From NCBI GenBank assembly GCA_015485335.1, contig WFTT01000044.1, positions 1 to 62,538 on the forward strand: a DNA stretch of 62,538 nt, given 5' to 3'. The position numbers were made by a program, and so were the translations under genes. Below are positions 17,544 through 25,900 of this stretch, in pieces (the stretch's first letter is position 1; the number at the start of each line of letters is the position of its first letter). The notes beneath the pieces are model-generated. The model had not been told where the DNA came from. It was given only the letters and a program-made list of their open reading frames with translations, and did not search any database. The stretch comes from Robiginitomaculum sp. GTDB lineage: Bacteria; Pseudomonadota; Alphaproteobacteria; Caulobacterales; Maricaulaceae.

Positions 17544-17621
17544 GAATCAGTTTGCAGGCTTCATTGGCGTAATGGTTAACTCTATCCCTACGCTAGGGGA
17601 ATCCCCTTAACCAAACTTAAA
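17544..17621 (-). promoter_or_regulatory. ctrA leader: two GANTC sites and a CtrA-like box
   Basis: GAATC occurs at 17544-17548 and 17599-17603, both CcrM targets. TTAA (17607-17610), seven bases, TAAA (17618-17621) reads TTTA-N7-TTAA on the ctrA strand, one base from the CtrA consensus. In Caulobacter ctrA P1 is repressed by GANTC methylation and the gene is autoregulated; the same logic is inferred here. Confidence 0.55.
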
Positions 17622-17767
17622 CAAATCGAACTGATTTTGTTAATCATTCGGGGTCAGGCACAAAAACTGTAATTCGTACAATTATTGTTGCCACGTTTAC
17701 GTGATCTCAAGGCGTCATGTGTAGGTTTGTGATGAAACCTGACACGTTTGAGATGGAGTTCACGTAT

Positions 17768-19114
17768 ATGCAAGCTCTTCGAGCCAGCATCGAAGCCTTG
17801 GAACCGCGCCGCTTTCGCGGCCGCGTTACAGCTGTTAACGGTCTGATGATCGAAGCCATAGGGCCGGCAGATGCGTTAGAGCTTGGGGCCCGTGCCACCG
17901 CCCAAACCCGTCATGGTGATATTGCCTGCGAAGTCGTGGGCTTTCGCGGTGATCATGCCCTTATGATGCCTTTTGGGCCGCTGGACGGTGTTCGCGCCGG
18001 AGCGCGCATGGAAATTAACCCCGAAGGCCCTTATGTGCGCCCCTCTTCGGCCTGGTTAGGCCGGGTGATTAATGCCTTTGGAAAGCCTATTGATAATGGC
18101 GGCGCTTTATTGCCGGGCCTGCATCCCTATCCGCTTCGTGGTCGCCCACCGGCACCCCATGCCCGGGCCCGGGTCGGCGCCCGCATGGATACCGGTGTAC
18201 GCGCTATCAATACCTTTACACAAATCTGCAAGGGCCAGCGCATGGGCGTATTTGCCGGCTCCGGGGTTGGTAAATCCGTCCTCATGTCCATGTTGGCACA
18301 AAATGCGGATTGCGATGTGGCGGTGATCGGGCTGATCGGGGAACGGGGCCGCGAGGTCAAGGAATTTATCGACGATGTTTTAGGGCCAGAGGGCATGAAA
18401 CGTACCGTCGTTGTGGTGGCCACATCGGACGAGCCGGCGCTGAGCCGGCGCCAAGCGGCGCAATTGACCCTGACTGTGGCGGAATATTTTCGCGATCAGG
18501 GCCAGCATGTGCTGTGCCTGATGGATTCGGTAACGCGCTTTGCCATGGCCCAGCGCGAAATCGGCCTGGCCGCCGGCGAGCCACCGACCACCCGCGGCTA
18601 TACCCCATCTGTGTTTAACGAGCTGCCGCGCCTTCTTGAGCGCGCTGGACCGGGCCGTCGCACCGATGGCCGCCCCGAGGGGGCCATTACCGGTATTTTC
18701 ACGGTGCTGGTGGATGGCGATGATCATAACGAGCCGATCGCCGATGCCACCCGCGGCATCCTTGATGGCCATATTGTGATGGAACGGGCCATTGCCGAAC
18801 GGGGCCGTTTTCCGGCCATCAATATTTTGAAAAGCATATCACGCACCATGCCCGGTTGCTGTGATGATGATGAAATCGAGCTGATCCGCACCGCGCGTCG
18901 CGCGCTTAGTGATTATGCCGATATGGAAGAATTAATTCGTCTGGGCGCCTATGCCCGCGGATCTAATGCCGGTGTGGATCGTGCCATAGAATTACACGAC
19001 CCGCTGGAAGCGTTTCTGGGCCAGAATAAAGAAGAAGCCACGTCTTTGGACGATGGCTTCCAACGTCTGGCCGAGATTTTGGGTGATAGTAATAGCCTCA
19101 ATAACGAGGCATAA
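17768..19114 (+). CDS. fliI: flagellum-specific ATPase FliI
   Basis: The 448-residue F1-beta-like ATPase has Walker [12 protein letters not shown] (about residues 168-178), Walker [19 protein letters not shown] and the export-ATPase pattern [14 protein letters not shown]. It drives unfolding and entry of substrates into the flagellar export gate. The frame opens at 17717, but 17768 follows GATGGAG and gives the usual family length. It is divergent from ctrA across a 245-base regulatory gap and is followed by fliJ. Confidence 0.95.
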   Translation: MQALRASIEALEPRRFRGRVTAVNGLMIEAIGPADALELGARATAQTRHGDIACEVVGFRGDHALMMPFGPLDGVRAGARMEINPEGPYVRPSSAWLGRVINAFGKPIDNGGALLPGLHPYPLRGRPPAPHARARVGARMDTGVRAINTFTQICKGQRMGVFAGSGVGKSVLMSMLAQNADCDVAVIGLIGERGREVKEFIDDVLGPEGMKRTVVVVATSDEPALSRRQAAQLTLTVAEYFRDQGQHVLCLMDSVTRFAMAQREIGLAAGEPPTTRGYTPSVFNELPRLLERAGPGRRTDGRPEGAITGIFTVLVDGDDHNEPIADATRGILDGHIVMERAIAERGRFPAINILKSISRTMPGCCDDDEIELIRTARRALSDYADMEELIRLGAYARGSNAGVDRAIELHDPLEAFLGQNKEEATSLDDGFQRLAEILGDSNSLNNEA

Positions 19115-19126
19115 TGGAGGGGTATA

Positions 19127-19534
19127 ATGCGTAATTTTGCATCCCTGGTAAAACTGGCACGGTTCAAGGTCGAAGAACTGCAAAAACAAATGGGCGCGCT
19201 GGATGAGGCACGCGCCCATCTGGAAAGCCGCGCCGCGGACCTGGAACGCAGCGTGCCTGAAGAGCAGGTGGCTGCTGATGAAAGCCGCGAAGGGTTTATG
19301 GCCTATGGCTCCTATGCCCAGGCCGTGATCGAGCGCAAAAACAATTTGCGTGCTTCGATGATCGAACTGGATGCCCAGACCGCGGCTTTACGCGTGCAAT
19401 TGGAAGAAGCCTTTTTAGAGCTGAAAAAGTTTGAACTGATGGAAGAGCGCCGCCTGGCCCGCCTTGCGCAGGCACGCAACAAGGCCGAACAGGACGAGCT
19501 GGACGAAATCGCCGGCAAACGTGCCGCGCGTTAA
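19127..19534 (+). CDS. fliJ: flagellar export chaperone FliJ
   Basis: The 135-residue protein is almost entirely coiled coil, with heptads such as LVKLARFKVEELQKQM and LEEAFLELKKFELMEERR. This is the typical look of FliJ, which sits in the centre of the FliI hexamer and contacts FlhA. The sequence itself is weakly conserved, so the call rests on its position 12 bases after fliI, its length and the coiled coil. GGAGG precedes the start. The stop overlaps the convergent gene by four bases. Confidence 0.85.
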   Translation: MRNFASLVKLARFKVEELQKQMGALDEARAHLESRAADLERSVPEEQVAADESREGFMAYGSYAQAVIERKNNLRASMIELDAQTAALRVQLEEAFLELKKFELMEERRLARLAQARNKAEQDELDEIAGKRAAR

Positions 19535-19854
19535 CTCTCGGATCCCAACAGACGCTTGAACGTCAAAATGACTGAAATTGCGGCAAAATAAAGTACCATC
19601 CGCAAGGCAATCGCAGCCCCGCCATCACGCATTAAATGCGTGGTGGCCGCTTCGCGTGCCAGGCTTGCATCAAATCCCTGACTGATTTCCAATACCCAGG
19701 GCCAGGCCATATCAGCACCCAGGGCCAGCAAGACCGCCAGCCAGATGCGCGAGAACTGGCCCGTGGCCAGCCCAATAATGGCGGCAATACCGGCGCATAC
19801 CCCCAATTCCCCCGGCGCAAACGCAATATCACTGATCAGTTTCAAGGTTTCCAT
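19531..19854 (-). CDS. small membrane protein, paralogue of the next gene
   Basis: The 107-residue protein (start chosen at the Met before ETLKLIS; the frame opens at 19884) has three hydrophobic segments and ends with ALRMVLYFAAISVILTFKRL. It shares this C-terminal pattern and the N-terminal FAPGELG with the protein at 19929-20252 (LVRMLVYFSAISLLFGTK and FTPADLV). The two are therefore tandem duplicates with diverged sequence. Function is unknown. Its place at the end of the fliF-flhA operon suggests a link to export-gate assembly, but this is inference. Confidence 0.7.
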   Translation of the reverse strand: METLKLISDIAFAPGELGVCAGIAAIIGLATGQFSRIWLAVLLALGADMAWPWVLEISQGFDASLAREAATTHLMRDGGAAIALRMVLYFAAISVILTFKRLLGSES

Positions 19855-19928
19855 CACTACCCCCATGGTCTCAATTGCGAACAATCAGAAGGGGGGTACG
19901 CAAACTTCAGGCCAGAAGGCCATAGGCT

Positions 19929-20252
19929 TTACCGACGGCCATAGGCCGCCTTGGTGCCAAAAAGCAGGCTGATCGCCGAAAAGTAAACCAGCATACGTAC
20001 CAGCAGGGCGACACTGGAATATCCCGCCAGCCGGGTCCAGCTGGCTGCCATGGCATCGCCCACCGGCGCCCCGGTCAGCAGAGCAAATAGCCCCGGCAGC
20101 ATGTAATCCACTGCCGTGGCAATAAACACCGTGACGATGATGTGGCCGTAATTACGCATCGCCCCGGCGCAAACCAGCGAAATGGCACTGATCAACACCA
20201 GATCAGCGGGCGTAAAACTCTGTTCCATGATGGAAAGGACACTCGGGTTCAT
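19929..20252 (-). CDS. small membrane protein directly after flhA
   Basis: The 107-residue protein has three hydrophobic segments and a conserved-looking RMLVYFSAISLLFGTKAAYG end. Its start codon shares a base with the flhA stop codon (TAATG), so the two are translationally coupled; Met9 at 20228 is an alternative start. It is a diverged paralogue of the protein at 19531-19854. No family name is recognised. Co-translation with flhA suggests a role in the flagellar basal body or in membrane organisation around it. Confidence 0.72.
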   Translation of the reverse strand: MNPSVLSIMEQSFTPADLVLISAISLVCAGAMRNYGHIIVTVFIATAVDYMLPGLFALLTGAPVGDAMAASWTRLAGYSSVALLVRMLVYFSAISLLFGTKAAYGRR

Positions 20253-22360
20253 TATACCTGCCCCACTACTTTTAAACGTGCTTTTGGATAAATTTCATTT
20301 TGCGACATCACGATCGTCTGGCCACGAAAACGCTCGATGATGGAACGCACATAGGGGCGGATCGCCGGTGAGGTCAGCAGAACCGGCGCATCGCCAGCCT
20401 CGGCCGCCGCATCAAAGCTGTCGCGCACCCGGTTGATAAATTCATGCAGTTTGGAGGGCGGCAAGGCCAATTGCCGGTTGTCCCCCTCCCCGATCAGGTT
20501 TTCGGCGAAGGCCTGTTCCCATTCCGGCGACAGGCCCAGCATGGGCAAGGTGCCATCGGGGGCCGCCGCCGCATGGCATAATTGCCGCGCCAGACGGGTG
20601 CGCACATGTTCGATAATCGCCCCCAGATTCTGGGTGGTGGCACTGGCCTCGGCAATGGCTTCCAAAATGGCGGGCAGATCGCGAATGGAAACGCGCTCTT
20701 TGAGAAGCCCCTGCAAGACCTGTTGAATGCCCGAGCGGCTGATTTGCGAAGGACTGATCTCTTCGAGCAGTTTTTTATCTTCCTTGCCCAGACCCTCGAG
20801 CAGTTTTTCGGTTTCCGCAAAGGACAGAAGGTCCGGCATGTTATCGCGCAAAATTTCGGTCAAATGAGTGGCCAGCACGGTGGCTGGATCAACCACGGTT
20901 AGCCCTTTGAACATGGCTTCTTCGCGCAAGGATTCGGTGACCCAGGTGGCCGGCAGCCCGAAGGTCGGCTCTTTGACATGATCGCCGGGTAAATCCACTT
21001 GCGCCCCGGCCGGATCCATAACCAGCAAATGGCCCAATTTTAACATGCCCGCGCCCGCCTCGATCTCTTTGACGCGCACCATATAATCATCGGCTTTGAG
21101 CTGCATATTATCCAATATGCGCACCGGCGGCATGACAAAGCCCATCTCCTGCGCCATCTGGCGGCGCAAGGCCTTGATCTGATCGGTCAGCCGACGCCCT
21201 TCCATATCATTGATCAAGCTTAAGAGATTATAACCAAGTTCAATCTTCAGGCCGTCGATATGCAGGCTTTCGGTGATTGGCTGCTCTTCGTTTTCGCTTT
21301 CCTTGGCCTCTGCAGCGGTGGCCACATCCGCCTTGGTTTTTTCCGCGGCTTTACGTTGATGCAGAACCCAGGCACCACCGCCCAGCAACACAGACATCAG
21401 CGCAAAGGGTACAAAGGGCATGCCCGGCATCAGGGCCGCAATCAGGCTGATCCCGGCCACAATGATCAGGCCCTGCGGGTAACCGGTGAACTGCGAGAAA
21501 ATGGCCTTGTCGGCAGCCCCTTCAACCCCGGCCTTAGAGACCAGCAGGCCCGCCGCAATGGAAATGACCAACGCCGGGATCTGGCTGACCAGACCGTCAC
21601 CAATGGTCAACATGGTATAATTTGACGCCGCCTGGGCAAAAGGCATGCCCTCTTGACCCACGCCAATAATCATGCCGCCAATAATATTGATGGCGGTGAT
21701 CAACAGACCCGCCACCGCATCACCACGTACAAATTTCGAGGCACCATCCATGGAGCCGTAAAAATTGGACTCGGCCTCCAGATCCTTGCGCTTTTGCCGG
21801 GCTTCATCTTCTTTCAAAAGACCCGAGCTGAGATCCGCATCAATAGCCATTTGCTTGCCGGGCATGGCATCCAGAGAGAAGCGTGCCGCCACCTCGGCAA
21901 TACGGCCAGAGCCCTTGGTGATCACCACAAAATTGACGATCACCAGAATGATAAAGACAATAATGCCGATAACGTAATTACCCTGGGTAATCAGCGCCCC
22001 AAAGCCGCGAATAATCTGCCCGGCCGCATCGGGTCCCTGGGAACCATCAGACAAGATCAGGCGCGTAGAGGCCAGGTTCAAGCCCAACCGCAACATGGTC
22101 GCAATCAGCAAAACCGCCGGAAATGCACTGAATTCCAGTGGCTTTTGAATGAAGAGTGCCGTCATCAGCACCATAATGGAAAAAGAAATGGAAACCGCCA
22201 GAGCCATGTCCAAAAGCCAGGATGGCATGGGCAGGATCAGCATCATCAAAATCGCAACAATGCCAATCGCCAAAGCCACATCACCACGCAGAATGGCGTT
22301 GGAGAATTTCTTGGAATCAAATCCGGTTGTTGCGGTTGTTATGCCTGAAGATTCAGCCAT
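20252..22360 (-). CDS. flhA: flagellar export-gate protein FlhA
   Basis: The 702-residue protein has eight transmembrane helices in the first 330 residues, including the FHIPEP-type signature region GSGRIAEVAARFSLDAMPGK, followed by the large cytoplasmic domain that docks chaperones and FliJ. It is the proton-driven core of the export gate. It lies in the fliF operon, 31 bases after flbD. Length and motifs are ordinary. The other gate genes (flhB, fliP, fliQ, fliR) are not in the window. Confidence 0.97.
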   Translation of the reverse strand: MAESSGITTATTGFDSKKFSNAILRGDVALAIGIVAILMMLILPMPSWLLDMALAVSISFSIMVLMTALFIQKPLEFSAFPAVLLIATMLRLGLNLASTRLILSDGSQGPDAAGQIIRGFGALITQGNYVIGIIVFIILVIVNFVVITKGSGRIAEVAARFSLDAMPGKQMAIDADLSSGLLKEDEARQKRKDLEAESNFYGSMDGASKFVRGDAVAGLLITAINIIGGMIIGVGQEGMPFAQAASNYTMLTIGDGLVSQIPALVISIAAGLLVSKAGVEGAADKAIFSQFTGYPQGLIIVAGISLIAALMPGMPFVPFALMSVLLGGGAWVLHQRKAAEKTKADVATAAEAKESENEEQPITESLHIDGLKIELGYNLLSLINDMEGRRLTDQIKALRRQMAQEMGFVMPPVRILDNMQLKADDYMVRVKEIEAGAGMLKLGHLLVMDPAGAQVDLPGDHVKEPTFGLPATWVTESLREEAMFKGLTVVDPATVLATHLTEILRDNMPDLLSFAETEKLLEGLGKEDKKLLEEISPSQISRSGIQQVLQGLLKERVSIRDLPAILEAIAEASATTQNLGAIIEHVRTRLARQLCHAAAAPDGTLPMLGLSPEWEQAFAENLIGEGDNRQLALPPSKLHEFINRVRDSFDAAAEAGDAPVLLTSPAIRPYVRSIIERFRGQTIVMSQNEIYPKARLKVVGQV

Positions 22361-22391
22361 TACGATTTCCTGACTCTATACTGATTCATAC

Positions 22392-23771
22392 TCAGGCAAT
22401 GGCCCCCACATCTATATTGCCATTGCCCCCCGGCATGGGCACAGAAACCCCATGGTCTGCATAGATTTTGAGCTTGTTCCGTAGCGTCCGGATGGAAATA
22501 CCCAATATATTGGCCGCATGGGTACGATTGCCCAGACAATGGGACAGGGTATCCAGAATAAGATCCTGTTCCACCTGTGCCACGGTCAGGCCAACGGCTC
22601 GTTGGGTAGAAACCTGGGCCGCCTCGGCCGCGCTGGCGACCACGCCGCGCGGGGCCGCATCGCCCAGCTTGGTACCGTCCGGGGCACGCAGGGCATCGGG
22701 GCCGATTTCATCACCTTCGGCCAGCAAAACGGCACGATGAATGGCGTTTTCCAGCTCGCGCACATTGCCCGGCCATTGCCGGTTCAGCAGAACATGGCGG
22801 GCGGCCTCGGAAATAGGTCGGGCCGGCACCCCATTGGCGGCGGCATAGCGGGTGGCAAAATAATCGGCCAGAGCCGCAATATCGCCCGGGCGGTCACGCA
22901 AAGGCGGCAGTTTCAGATTGACCACATTCAGACGGAACAACAAATCCTCGCGGAAACTACCATCGCGCACGGCCTCGGTCAGATCCCGGTTGGAGGTGGC
23001 CAGAATACGAATATCCACCTTTACCGGCTTTGAGCCACCTACCCGGTCAATTTCGCGTTCTTGAATGGCACGCAACAGCTTGGCCTGGAGACGGGCATCC
23101 ATTTCCGAAATTTCGTCCAGTAGAAGCGTGCCACCATCGGCCTCTTCAAATTTACCGATGCGGCGGGCAATGGCCCCGGTAAAGGCTCCTTTTTCATGGC
23201 CGAACAGCTCGGATTCGAGCAAATTATCCGGAATGGCCGCACAATTGATGGAAATGAACGCCTTGTCCGCCCGTTTGGATTTTTCATGAACATAGCGCGC
23301 CATCACTTCCTTGCCTGAACCGGATTCGCCAGTGATCAGGATGGAGGCATTGGAGGGCGCAATCTGGTCGGCCAGCGCCACCACCTGGCGGATCACCGGA
23401 TCGCGTGCAATCATCGGACGCTCATCATCGGCGACGGCGGCCAGCACCGCCGCAATCAGATCTGTATCCGGCGGCAGAGGAATAAACTCCTTGGCCCCGG
23501 CACGAATGGCGGCGGCGGCGGCCGCTGGCGTTGCCGATACCCCGCAAGCCACAATCGGCACATGGATACGTTCTTTTTTCAAAGCATCAGCCAGAGAGCC
23601 GATATCATTGCCTATGTCGGCCATCAAAAGGTCTGCGCCCTGCCCGGCGCGCAGCGCTTTCATCGCCGCTTCAACACTCTCTACATGGGCTACCTTGGCT
23701 CCATTATTTATGGCTATTTTAGTGGCTTCGCCGAGCTGTCCGCCCAAACTACCGATAATCAAAACCCGCAT
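22392..23771 (-). CDS. flbD: sigma-54 activator FlbD
   Basis: The 459-residue protein has an atypical receiver (MRVLIIGSLGGQLGEATKIA, no acidic pair, FIPLPPD in place of the usual KPF). It then has an AAA+ sigma-54 activator domain with Walker A TGESGSGKEV, the GAFTGA loop and Walker B DGGTLLLDEISEM, and a Fis-type helix-turn-helix (THAANILGISIRTLRNKL). The receiver closely resembles Caulobacter FlbD, which activates late flagellar genes and represses fliF. Its position between fliN and flhA in the fliF operon matches that role. Confidence 0.95.
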   Translation of the reverse strand: MRVLIIGSLGGQLGEATKIAINNGAKVAHVESVEAAMKALRAGQGADLLMADIGNDIGSLADALKKERIHVPIVACGVSATPAAAAAAIRAGAKEFIPLPPDTDLIAAVLAAVADDERPMIARDPVIRQVVALADQIAPSNASILITGESGSGKEVMARYVHEKSKRADKAFISINCAAIPDNLLESELFGHEKGAFTGAIARRIGKFEEADGGTLLLDEISEMDARLQAKLLRAIQEREIDRVGGSKPVKVDIRILATSNRDLTEAVRDGSFREDLLFRLNVVNLKLPPLRDRPGDIAALADYFATRYAAANGVPARPISEAARHVLLNRQWPGNVRELENAIHRAVLLAEGDEIGPDALRAPDGTKLGDAAPRGVVASAAEAAQVSTQRAVGLTVAQVEQDLILDTLSHCLGNRTHAANILGISIRTLRNKLKIYADHGVSVPMPGGNGNIDVGAIA

Positions 23772-23799
23772 TTTCTTCTCCTATAGGTCACACAGCCGA

Positions 23800-24186
23800 T
23801 CAGGTGCTGGTCACTGAATCTTTAATAATTTCTGTCATAGTGACCCCAAGTTGTTCGTCCACAATCACCACTTCACCACGCGCCACGATCCGGTTGTTGA
23901 CATAAATATCAATGGCCTCGCCCACTTTTCTGTCCAGCTCCAATATCGAACCACGACTGAGCGCCAGCAGTTCGTTCACATTGATTTTGGTTTTACCCAG
24001 CACAGCAGATATACGCACCGGCACATCATAAACCGGGGCCAGGTCAACGGCGGTTTTAGGCTCTTCATCCTCGGCAATGGCCGCTGGTGGTGCCGCGATC
24101 GGTTCTTCTGCAGGCGTTTGATCTTCCGGTACGTCTCCCGGCTGATCAAAGTCCTGCAGTTCAATATCTGATTCATTATCGGACAT
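23800..24186 (-). CDS. fliN: flagellar switch protein FliN
   Basis: The 128-residue protein has a disordered acidic N-terminal half and a C-terminal SpoA domain (about residues 50-125) with YDVPVRISAVLGKTKINVNE, SRGSILELDRKVGE and GEVVIVDEQLGV. It forms part of the C-ring that controls export docking and rotation switching. The acidic N-terminal extension is typical of alphaproteobacterial FliN. It lies between fliH and flbD. fliM is absent from this window. Confidence 0.95.
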   Translation of the reverse strand: MSDNESDIELQDFDQPGDVPEDQTPAEEPIAAPPAAIAEDEEPKTAVDLAPVYDVPVRISAVLGKTKINVNELLALSRGSILELDRKVGEAIDIYVNNRIVARGEVVIVDEQLGVTMTEIIKDSVTST

Positions 24187-24189
24187 GGA

Positions 24190-24861
24190 TTATGGTCCCT
24201 CCTCGCTGCCAGGAACACTGGCAAACAAATCTCGTTGTGCTTCTTGTTCTTCGGTCGCCGCCAGCCACTGGCGCACGGTATTTTCAACACGCGCGGCAAT
24301 GTCTTCGGTGCTAATATCCACTTCGCCTTGTGCCCATTCCAGACGCACATCCCCGGGGGCGGCCTCTTCTGATTGTCTAAGGATCAACTCGCCTTCAAAG
24401 GCACTGTGGGCGGCCATATCCTGCAGTTCTTTTGACAGCTTGTCCGAAACCCCCGGCGGGCACGTCACCACCAGACGCGGTGCCCCGCGAAGGTCTTTCA
24501 GGATTTCCTGTACCGTGTCTTTAACCTGCTCGTCCGGGAAACATTCCAATGCCCGACCCGCAATCTTGCGGGCCGCCACCAGAACCAGTTCGATGGCCTG
24601 GCAACGACATGCATTTGCCTGTTCTTTCAAGGTCGACAGTATTTGCGCACTATGCTCATTCAGCTCGCTCAACAGCGCCGCTGAGGCCTGTTCTGCCTTG
24701 ACCAGCGCATCGCGCTGTCCCTCTGCATAGGCTTTGTCACGCTCGACCTGCATTTCCTCCTGCGTGAAGGTCATCCGCCAGCCGGTATCATCGCGCAGGA
24801 TCGTACCGTCGGGGGCAAACTCCGTTTCAAAAGAAAACTTGGTTGTGTTTTGCGTGTCCAT
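24190..24861 (-). CDS. fliH: flagellar assembly protein FliH (FlbE)
   Basis: The 223-residue protein sits between fliG and fliN, where Caulobacter carries flbE/fliH. It shows a helical, charged N-terminal half (about residues 35-95) and a C-terminal domain with VVTCPPGVSDKLSKEL and DVRLEWAQGEVDISTEDIAA. The latter is the FliH/YscL pattern that binds FliI and FliN. The sequence is weakly conserved, so position adds weight. It starts one base after the fliG stop. Confidence 0.88.
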   Translation of the reverse strand: MDTQNTTKFSFETEFAPDGTILRDDTGWRMTFTQEEMQVERDKAYAEGQRDALVKAEQASAALLSELNEHSAQILSTLKEQANACRCQAIELVLVAARKIAGRALECFPDEQVKDTVQEILKDLRGAPRLVVTCPPGVSDKLSKELQDMAAHSAFEGELILRQSEEAAPGDVRLEWAQGEVDISTEDIAARVENTVRQWLAATEEQEAQRDLFASVPGSEEGP

Positions 24862-24862
24862 A

Positions 24863-25897
24863 TTAGTAAATCAACTCGTCATCAGCGCCGCCATCGGCCA
24901 ACAGAATCTCGCCCTTGGCCGCCAGATCCTTAGCCAGATTGACCATCATTTGCTGGGCCCCCTCGACATCTTTCAGTCGCACCGGCCCCATGGCCTCCAT
25001 ATCTTCGCGTAAAATCTTGGCGGCCCGTTCAGACATATTCGAGAAGAACAGGTCGCGCAGGGCCTCGGAGGCCCCTTTCATTGCCAGCGCCAGCTGGTCT
25101 TTTTCCACCGCCCGCAACAGGGTTTGCGCGCCGCCGGGATCCAGCTTTTGCAGGTCTTCAAAGACGAACATCAAAGAGCGGATCTGTTCGGAGGCATCAC
25201 GGTTGCGTTCTTCCAGCGAGGCCAGAAAACGGTTTTCGGTCTGGCGGTCAAAATTGTTGAAAATATCCGCCATCATTTCATGGCTGTCGCGCTTGTTGGT
25301 GCGGGCCAGATTGGACATGAACTCGCGACGCAACGTGGCCTCAATCTCGTCCATGATCTCTTTTTGCACCGGCTCCATGCGCAACATGCGCATCACCACT
25401 TCCATGGAAAAATCTTCCGGCAGAGCGCTCAGCACCCGGGCTGCATGATCGGCCTTGACCTTTGACAGCACCACCGCCACCGTTTGCGGATATTCATTTT
25501 TCAGATAATTGGCCAACACACCTTCGTTAACATTGCCCAGCTTGTCCCACATAGTGCGCCCGGCCGGCCCACGGATCTCCTCCATGACGCTTTCGACCTT
25601 GTCTTCGGGCATAAAGCTGGCCAACAGGCGCTGAGTGGCCTCATAAGACCCCATAATCGAGCCGGTGGACGACATCTGGCTGACAAATTCGACAATCAGT
25701 TTTTCCACGGCCGAGGCCGTCACATTGCCCAGATTGGACATGGATTGGGAAATCTCCTTGATTTCCTCATCATCCATCAACTCCCACAATTTGTGGTGCT
25801 CCTCGCCCAGGGCCAACAAGATAATAGCGGCCTTGTCCGCGCCTGAAAGGCGCGTCACATCATCAACAACGGGGCGACTGGCGGCGGCTCTGACCAT
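24863..25897 (-). CDS. fliG: flagellar motor switch protein FliG
   Basis: The 344-residue protein shows the FliG layout: an N-terminal domain with [18 protein letters not shown], a middle domain with [20 protein letters not shown], and a C-terminal torque domain with [11 protein letters not shown] followed by the charged pattern [20 protein letters not shown]. It joins the MS ring to the C ring and contacts the stators. It follows fliF with a three-base gap. Length is typical and all torque-helix charges look present. Confidence 0.97.
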   Translation of the reverse strand: MVRAAASRPVVDDVTRLSGADKAAIILLALGEEHHKLWELMDDEEIKEISQSMSNLGNVTASAVEKLIVEFVSQMSSTGSIMGSYEATQRLLASFMPEDKVESVMEEIRGPAGRTMWDKLGNVNEGVLANYLKNEYPQTVAVVLSKVKADHAARVLSALPEDFSMEVVMRMLRMEPVQKEIMDEIEATLRREFMSNLARTNKRDSHEMMADIFNNFDRQTENRFLASLEERNRDASEQIRSLMFVFEDLQKLDPGGAQTLLRAVEKDQLALAMKGASEALRDLFFSNMSERAAKILREDMEAMGPVRLKDVEGAQQMMVNLAKDLAAKGEILLADGGADDELIY

Positions 25898-25900
25898 AAC

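Noticed and set aside
17607-17620. TTAA-CCAAAC-TTAA reading of the ctrA upstream region
   Set aside because: The spacer is six bases, not seven. The TTAA-N7-TAAA reading of the same stretch fits CtrA spacing and was used instead.
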